Assembly: GCA_009929095.1 (NCBI GenBank) | Contig: SABF01000087.1 | Coordinates: 1-6,414 of the forward strand | Reading direction: 5' to 3' | DNA length: 6,414 bases | Source: Erysipelotrichia bacterium | Lineage (GTDB): Bacteria; Bacillota_I; Bacilli_A; Erysipelotrichales; Erysipelotrichaceae | Shown here: piece by piece, positions 1-3,773 of the stretch | Layout of the letters: the number at the start of each line of letters is the position of its first letter | Numbering within the stretch: the first letter of the stretch is position 1 | Translations under genes and position numbers: made by a program | Notes under the pieces: generated by a model | The model's input: the letters and a program-made list of their open reading frames with translations, nothing else | The model's database searches: none | What the model was told of the DNA's origin: nothing

Positions 1-867
1 TATAAAAGCGCATGGAATTGCTCCGATAAATGGTCCGAAGAATGGAATCATATTCGTGATGCCGACAGTAAAGGCAATCAGCGGAGAATACGGCATTCTC
101 ATGATCAGGCAGCAGATATAGCAGATCACACCGATAATCAGAGAATCCAGAGCCTTGCCGAAAATGAATCCGGAAAACATTTGTGAGGACAGTCTCAATA
201 CATCAAAGATGTGATCGGCATGTCCATGGCTGAACAGTGAATAGGTGACTTTCTTGATCTGCCTCTGAAAGTTTTCCTGGTCAAGCAGAATATACGCAGA
301 TACAATCAGACCGATAAAGAAATTGAAGATGCCTTTGACAAAGGACACCGAGTAGTTCAGCACCTTTGCAAGCAGACCATCTGCGCCGGATATGAAAGAG
401 GTCAGCGAATTTCTGATCCAGTCATATACGTTGGTAAGAATTGCTGCCGCATTGGCATCCTGAGTGATCCCATCCAGGAATTGCCCAAAGGACTCCATAT
501 AGCTGTCCATGGAACTGACCAGTGTGCGTATGCTGCTGACCATCTGCGGAATCAGGACAATGAAGAAACTTGCAACAATCAGAATAAAGACCATCATGGC
601 AATCAGAGTAGCCATTCTCCGTTTTGTTTTTGGCTTCCAGGATACATTCTTAAGCCATTTATTCTCCGCTATTTTTCTGATCGGAAGCATAATGAATGCC
701 AGACAGAATCCAATCAGAAATGGGGACAGCGCATTCCATACCTGACCTAAAAGACTTCCTACCCCGGACAGATTATGTAAAATTCCCCAGACAATTGAAA
801 TAATGATACCAGACACAGTAAGAGCAATAATATTTTCTGTTGTATGTTCGCTCCATTTAGGTTTCAT
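1..867 (-). CDS. AI-2E family (PerM/YdiK-type) membrane transporter, N-terminal part
   Basis: Partial gene, open at the left edge; 289 codons are visible with no stop. It encodes a polytopic inner-membrane protein of the AI-2E transporter family (PF01594). Apparent membrane segments lie near residues 12-30, 43-62, 86-107, 174-196, 240-258 and 262-289. A basic stretch (KPKTKRR, 78-84) separates the second and third, and a long, mostly soluble loop covers about 110-170. Family signatures are SGFIFGKALDSLIIG (232-246) and TNMIPFFGPFIGAIP (271-285), which resemble the usual 'G..LDALIIG' and 'NLIPYIGPFIGAIP' blocks. Members usually have about 350-430 residues, so roughly a quarter is missing. The ATG at 865-867 is the only good start: the upstream frame holds no ATG, GTG or TTG before an in-frame TGA. 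No Shine-Dalgarno precedes it. The family name comes from an autoinducer-2 exporter claim; substrates vary (ion antiport has been reported for some members), so the substrate here is unknown. Divergent from metK. Confidence 0.9.
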   Translation of the reverse strand, partial: MKPKWSEHTTENIIALTVSGIIISIVWGILHNLSGVGSLLGQVWNALSPFLIGFCLAFIMLPIRKIAENKWLKNVSWKPKTKRRMATLIAMMVFILIVASFFIVLIPQMVSSIRTLVSSMDSYMESFGQFLDGITQDANAAAILTNVYDWIRNSLTSFISGADGLLAKVLNYSVSFVKGIFNFFIGLIVSAYILLDQENFQRQIKKVTYSLFSHGHADHIFDVLRLSSQMFSGFIFGKALDSLIIGVICYICCLIMRMPYSPLIAFTVGITNMIPFFGPFIGAIPCAFI

Positions 868-874
868 GACTGTA

Positions 875-883
875 ATTATATCA
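875..883 (-). promoter_or_regulatory. Extended -10 promoter of the AI-2E family gene
   Basis: On the minus strand this reads TGATATAAT, a perfect TATAAT hexamer (875-880) with the TG of an extended -10 element (882-883). No convincing -35 lies 16-18 nt upstream, which is tolerable for an extended -10 promoter. Only 7 nt separate the hexamer from the ATG at 867, so transcription should start at or next to the start codon. Confidence 0.6.
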
Positions 884-909
884 TGTTTACAATCACGGAA
901 ATCTGTATA

Positions 910-938
910 GTGACGTCAGACGATTCACGTGGCATTAT
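910..938 (+). promoter_or_regulatory. Candidate promoter of the metK leader
   Basis: GTGACG (910-915, 4/6 to TTGACA) is 17 nt from CATTAT (933-938, 4/6 to TATAAT), which has a TG one base upstream (930-931). An overlapping TATAAC at 936-941 is an alternative -10. Either places the transcription start near 945-948, exactly where the first strand of riboswitch helix P1 begins. That match is the main support; the hexamers themselves are mediocre. Confidence 0.4.
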
Positions 939-945
939 AACAATG

Positions 946-1039
946 TCTTTTATCAAGAATGAGACAAGAGAGTCAGCTCGTTGGTCTCATACCAACCTGC
1001 ATCGAATATGTAAGGTGGTAACGCTGACAACGATAAAGA
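946..1039 (+). promoter_or_regulatory. SAM-clan riboswitch aptamer (SAM-IV / SAM-I/IV-like) upstream of metK
   Basis: A compact aptamer predicted to bind S-adenosylmethionine and repress metK. Helices seen: P1 TTTATC 949-954 with GATAAA 1032-1037; P2 ATGAGAC 959-965 with GTCTCAT 984-990; P3 CCTGCAT 996-1002 with ATGT/AGG 1008-1015 (one bulged A). A pseudoknot joins GTCAGC 972-977 in the P2 loop with GCTGAC 1023-1028. The bases that form the SAM pocket in SAM-I RNAs are in place: TATCAAGA at the P1/P2 junction (951-958), CAACC opening P3 (993-997) and GGTG closing it (1014-1017). Canonical SAM-I would have a GGAGGGA kink-turn region in P2 and a P4 hairpin. Both are absent, and the pseudoknot strand runs almost directly into P1. 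That arrangement matches the published SAM-IV topology. Position before the SAM synthetase gene fits. The subclass is inference; a covariance search would settle it. Confidence 0.75.
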
Positions 1040-1105
1040 AAGAGAAAACAAACGAAATCTCTTTCACAAGTTCGTTGAAAAGACAAACAAGGGAGGAGTT
1101 TTTTT
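1038..1105 (+). promoter_or_regulatory. Riboswitch expression platform with metK ribosome-binding site
   Basis: A strong Shine-Dalgarno, GGGAGGAG (1091-1098), sits 8 nt before the metK ATG. CTCTTTC (1059-1065) can pair along its whole length with 1092-1098 (7 pairs, two of them G-U), hiding the Shine-Dalgarno. The same segment, as TCTCTTTC (1058-1065), can instead pair perfectly with GAAAGAGA (1038-1045). The latter begins where P1 ends, and P1 can be stretched to 946-954/1032-1039 with one bulge. Inferred logic: SAM stabilises P1, P1 competes with 1038-1045, and the freed CTCTTTC covers the Shine-Dalgarno. Seven T residues (1099-1105) follow the sequestering helix, so weak termination is also possible. 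A further 6-bp option is AACGAA 1051-1056 with TTCGTT 1071-1076. Confidence 0.5.
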
Positions 1106-1106
1106 A

Positions 1107-2201
1107 ATGGAAAAAATGTATTTTACGTCAGAATCTGTTACAAGCGGACATCCGGATAAGGTCTGTGATCTGATTGCCGATTCTATCCTGGATGAAGCAC
1201 TGCGTCAGGATCCGTATTCTCACATGGCTGTCGAGGCAACAATTAAGGATGACCTGATTCTCGTCTATGGCGAAGCCGGCACAAAGGCACAGATTGATTA
1301 CGCTGCAATTGCCAAAAACGTCATGAAGAAAATCGGCTATCTGGAAGATTATCACGTGGAAGTAAAGGTCAATCATCAGTCTGCGGAGATCAACAATGCA
1401 GTCGCTCACAGTCAGATTTCAGCTGGTGATCAGGGCATCATGTTCGGCTTCGCATCTGATGAAACCGATGATTATATGCCTTTTGCGATTGACTGCGCTC
1501 ACAAGCTTGCAAAAAAGCTAGAAGAAGTACGCCGCAGCGATTCTCGTCTCTGCCCGGATGGAAAGACACAGGTCACTGCAGAATATGCTGATGGCAAGCT
1601 GCAGCGCATTGATACAATCGTAGTTTCCACCCAGCATACCAGAGACATCACTCAGGAAGAACTTCATGATCTGATCATCAGGAACGTCATTCTGCCAGTT
1701 GTTGATCCGAAATTAATTGATGAAAAAACAAAGTTTCTTATCAATCCATCCGGCAGCTTCATCGTTGGCGGTTCCTGGGGTGATTCTGGAACAACCGGAC
1801 GCAAGATTGTTGTTGACTCCTATGGCGGATATGCACCAATCGGCGGCGGCTGCTTCTCTTCTAAAGATCCAACGAAAGTTGACCGTTCTGCTGCATATTA
1901 TGCACGCTACGTCTGCCGCAGCCTGGTCGCAAACGGCCTCTGCCACAAGTGCCAGCTGCAGCTCTCCTACGCAATCGGAGAACCGAAACCGCTGTCCGTC
2001 AACATTGAAACATTCGGCACCAGCAAATATACCAGCGAACAGCTGCTGAACATTATTTGCAGGAACTTCAACTTCAGCGTTGCCAATATTATTGATGAAC
2101 TTGATCTGCGCCGCCCAATTTATACAGAAACAACCAATTATGGTCACTTCGGCAAAGCCAATCTGCCATGGGAACAGTTCAAGAAACTCTCGCTTGACTG
2201 A
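1107..2201 (+). CDS. metK: S-adenosylmethionine synthetase (methionine adenosyltransferase)
   Basis: Cytosolic enzyme making SAM from methionine and ATP, releasing phosphate and pyrophosphate. It has 364 residues, somewhat shorter than the usual 380-400 but intact in all three domains. Landmarks: GHPDK (14-18, catalytic His15 and Asp17), SAGDQGIMFG (105-114, the methionine-site GDQG block), GRK (231-233) and KDPTKVDRSAAY (253-264), which supply phosphate-binding Lys/Arg/Asp, then YGHFG (345-349) near the C-terminus. The active-site loop is unusual: GGSWGDSGTTGRK (221-233) against the common GGPxGDxGLTGRK, a Ser at 217 where Arg is usual (NPSGRF), and API (243-245) in place of the common ARH before GGG. 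The start at 1107 is set by GGGAGGAG 8 nt upstream; the next ATG at 1116 is too far away. It is preceded by a SAM-clan riboswitch, implying feedback by its own product, and is probably monocistronic because a terminator follows at once. Confidence 0.97.
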   Translation: MEKMYFTSESVTSGHPDKVCDLIADSILDEALRQDPYSHMAVEATIKDDLILVYGEAGTKAQIDYAAIAKNVMKKIGYLEDYHVEVKVNHQSAEINNAVAHSQISAGDQGIMFGFASDETDDYMPFAIDCAHKLAKKLEEVRRSDSRLCPDGKTQVTAEYADGKLQRIDTIVVSTQHTRDITQEELHDLIIRNVILPVVDPKLIDEKTKFLINPSGSFIVGGSWGDSGTTGRKIVVDSYGGYAPIGGGCFSSKDPTKVDRSAAYYARYVCRSLVANGLCHKCQLQLSYAIGEPKPLSVNIETFGTSKYTSEQLLNIICRNFNFSVANIIDELDLRRPIYTETTNYGHFGKANLPWEQFKKLSLD

Positions 2202-2211
2202 AAGATTTTAT

Positions 2212-2250
2212 AAAAAACGCTTCTTCACAGATGTGGAGGAGCGCTTTTTT
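2212..2250 (+). terminator. Intrinsic terminator of metK
   Basis: The arms are AAAAAACGCTTCTTCAC (2212-2228) and GTGGAGGAGCGCTTTTTT (2233-2250), with an AGAT tetraloop. They form 17 pairs including two G-U and one bulged C, ending in six T residues. The A run on the 5' side makes it potentially bidirectional. It begins 10 nt after the metK stop. Confidence 0.93.
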
Positions 2251-2261
2251 CTTAGCTGGTT

Positions 2262-2267
2262 TATAAT
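2262..2267 (+). promoter_or_regulatory. -10 box of the EEP/GNAT operon
   Basis: A perfect TATAAT lies only 11 nt beyond the metK terminator and 6 nt before the ATG at 2274. No -35 match is visible 16-18 nt upstream, where the terminator arm lies, and the bases just before the hexamer are not TGN. If used, transcription would start at the A of the start codon. Confidence 0.5.
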
Positions 2268-2273
2268 CTATTC

Positions 2274-3071
2274 ATGCAAACTACTAAAATCATGAGCCTG
2301 AACATGATGACAGATGCCGTGTTTCCTTATGGAAAATCCTCATTTGCCTGCCGTTCAGCCTCTATAGAAGAATTAATTCGCTGGAATAACCCGGATCTGG
2401 TCGGTGTTCAGGAACTGACCGAGTCCATGATTCCGCATCTGTCATGGCTGGAAGCCCATTATTCGTTTGTCGGCAAATCACGCAATCGTTCCCTGCCGTT
2501 CGCAGATGAACGCAACTGTGTACTGTTTAGAAAGGATCGCTATGTTCTGCTGAAAAGTGAAACATTCTGGCTCAGCAGCCGGCCGGATCATGAAGGATCC
2601 CGGCTTGCTGCAAGTCTGTTTCCCCGAATTGCCACTTTAGCGGTACTGAAGGACAGAGCCTGCAATTCCTGTTTTACCTTCTGCAATACCCATCTGGACT
2701 GTTTCTTTCCAGCAGTCAGAACGGCTCAGACAGCTATCCTGAAATCCGAACTGATTTCCAGAGTTAAAGGAAACTATCTGCTTCTGACCGGTGATTTCAA
2801 TACCACAGCTGAAAGTGATGCGGCACATCTGCTCACAGGAAGCGACAATCCGCTGCATCTGATGGAAACAGTGCAGCAGTCTGACGGCAGTACGCTGAGA
2901 GATCCAATCGGATCTCTGGTACATGCCAATCAGCCGATTGATCATATTCTCATTTCCAGTCATCTGACCTTGGAAAAGACATCTGTCATCCGATCGATGT
3001 ATATGGGAGTATATCCAACTGACCACTATCCGATTATGGCAGAATTCCACGAATCGAAGTCTGAGTTATGA
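2274..3071 (+). CDS. Endonuclease/exonuclease/phosphatase (EEP) family hydrolase
   Basis: A 265-residue protein of the metal-dependent DNase I-like superfamily (PF03372), which cleaves phosphodiester or phosphomonoester bonds in substrates from DNA and RNA to lipids and inositol phosphates. All core catalytic motifs are visible: SLN (8-10), GVQEL with metal-binding Glu47 (44-48), NTHLD with His140 (138-142), GDFN with Asp174 and Asn176 (173-176), IDHI (222-225), and TDHYPI with the general-base pair Asp250-His251 (249-254). The length is that of a single bare domain. There is no signal peptide or membrane segment, so it should be cytosolic. The lack of AP-endonuclease-specific features argues against ExoA/XthA; the substrate is not predictable. 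The start at 2274 has no Shine-Dalgarno, and the internal ATG at 2292 (residue 7, just before SLN) would also keep the fold and has none either. The stop overlaps the next gene's ATG. Confidence 0.88.
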   Translation: MQTTKIMSLNMMTDAVFPYGKSSFACRSASIEELIRWNNPDLVGVQELTESMIPHLSWLEAHYSFVGKSRNRSLPFADERNCVLFRKDRYVLLKSETFWLSSRPDHEGSRLAASLFPRIATLAVLKDRACNSCFTFCNTHLDCFFPAVRTAQTAILKSELISRVKGNYLLLTGDFNTTAESDAAHLLTGSDNPLHLMETVQQSDGSTLRDPIGSLVHANQPIDHILISSHLTLEKTSVIRSMYMGVYPTDHYPIMAEFHESKSEL

Positions 3072-3634
3072 ATAAGTATCCAGAACATGAAATCCTCCTG
3101 AAGAATGGCATGCGCTGCATTCTCAGAAATCTCATGCCGGATGATGCAGAAGAAATGAATCTGCTCATGAAGCAGATATACTCAGAAACAGATTATCTGA
3201 TGCGCTATCCAGAAGAGACGGAACAGGATTCCAGAAATACCCGCACATTTCTGAGAAAAAACAATGCAGATCCTCGCAGCATCAATATTGGCGCCTTTGT
3301 GAATGACCGTCTGATCGGAGTCACACAGATCACCGGAGTCGGAGATCACATCAAAACAAGGCACAGGAGCACCCTGGCCATCGCCATTCTGAACCAGTAT
3401 TCCCATATCGGTCTTGGCAGAGCCCTGGTTCAGGAGGATATTCGCATGGCCAGAGAATTTGGCTATGAACAGATTGAACTGGGCGTGTATGCAGAAAATG
3501 CCGCCGCAGGTCATCTCTATGAATCCTGCGGATTTGTACAGTGGGGAATTACTCCGAATGCCTTCAAGCTGAAAGACGGAACATGCAGGGATGAAGTTGA
3601 GATGGGACTGATACTGAACTGTAAAGACAGCTGA
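3068..3634 (+). CDS. GNAT family N-acetyltransferase
   Basis: A 188-residue single-domain acetyl-CoA-dependent N-acetyltransferase (PF00583/PF13302 type). The N-terminal part (LLKNGMRCILRNLMPDDAEE) is the usual first strand and helix. The central strand FVNDRLIGVTQI (about 78-89) is followed by motif A, with the acetyl-CoA pyrophosphate loop SHIGLGRAL (112-120) after strand LAIAIL. Then come GYEQIELGVYAENAAAGHLYESCGF, the motif B block with the conserved Asn, Ala and Tyr, and a C-terminal strand EVEMGLIL. The substrate (protein N-terminus, small amine, antibiotic or metabolite) cannot be read from the sequence; nothing identifies it as RimI, RimJ or a named resistance enzyme. Its ATG overlaps the upstream stop as ATGA, with only a weak purine run before it, so translation is probably coupled to the hydrolase gene. 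Its last four codons lie in the terminator stem. Confidence 0.9.
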   Translation: MNKYPEHEILLKNGMRCILRNLMPDDAEEMNLLMKQIYSETDYLMRYPEETEQDSRNTRTFLRKNNADPRSINIGAFVNDRLIGVTQITGVGDHIKTRHRSTLAIAILNQYSHIGLGRALVQEDIRMAREFGYEQIELGVYAENAAAGHLYESCGFVQWGITPNAFKLKDGTCRDEVEMGLILNCKDS

Positions 3635-3658
3635 GCAGATACTCAGACTGTCTTTTTT
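3623..3658 (+). terminator. Intrinsic terminator of the EEP/GNAT operon
   Basis: AAAGACAG (3623-3630) pairs with CTGTCTTT (3648-3655), and CTGAG (3631-3635) with CTCAG (3642-3646). Together they form a 13-bp stem with one bulged A and a CAGATA loop, ending in TTTTTT (3653-3658). The TGA stop (3632-3634) lies inside the 5' arm. Confidence 0.92.
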
Positions 3659-3702
3659 GCAATCTGAATGTTCTCTGCTGTTTCTGCATGAATTGAACAT
3701 GC

Positions 3703-3761
3703 ATAAGAAAAGCTTCCAGGATAACAGAACAGTGACTGTTCTATCTTTTTATCTGGAAGCT
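3703..3761 (-). terminator. Intrinsic terminator of ileS
   Basis: Long hairpin 12 nt past the ileS stop. The outer stem is AGCTTCCAG plus ATAA (3711-3724, one bulged G) with TTATCTGGAAGCT (3749-3761), 13 pairs. The inner stem is AGAACAG (3726-3732) with CTGTTCT (3736-3742). On the minus strand the stem is followed by TTTTCTTAT. On the plus strand no good T run follows, so it mainly serves ileS, although the stem could also back up the plus-strand terminator. Confidence 0.85.
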
Positions 3762-3773
3762 GTCTTATAAAAA

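Noticed and set aside
481..750. Two overlapping plus-strand reading frames (481-750, 509-745) at the left side.
   Set aside because: They lie antisense to the AI-2E family coding sequence, which has clear motifs and membrane segments.
981..995. Hairpin TTGGT-CTCAT-ACCAA, which with 972-977/1023-1028 would give a nested three-way junction without a pseudoknot.
   Set aside because: It would break the 7-bp P2 helix and bury the CAACC bases needed for the SAM core. It may be an alternative ligand-free fold but is not taken as the main structure.
1012..1026. AAGGTGGTAACGC resembles the T-box sequence that binds the tRNA acceptor end, with an ATGA upstream suggesting a Met specifier.
   Set aside because: The leader is too short for a stem I/antiterminator T-box, the ACC of the T-box is AAC here, and the segment is better explained as the 3' side of P3 plus the pseudoknot strand of a SAM aptamer.
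844..1107. 87-codon plus-strand reading frame ending TAATG on the metK start, with an internal ATG at 943.
   Set aside because: It starts inside the antisense of the membrane protein gene, has no ribosome-binding site, does not look like a protein, and covers the structured leader.
1..2201. A functional link between an 'AI-2E' transporter and metK through SAM-derived autoinducer-2.
   Set aside because: The genes are divergent with separate promoters, the family name is not a reliable guide to substrate, and no luxS or mtn gene is present.
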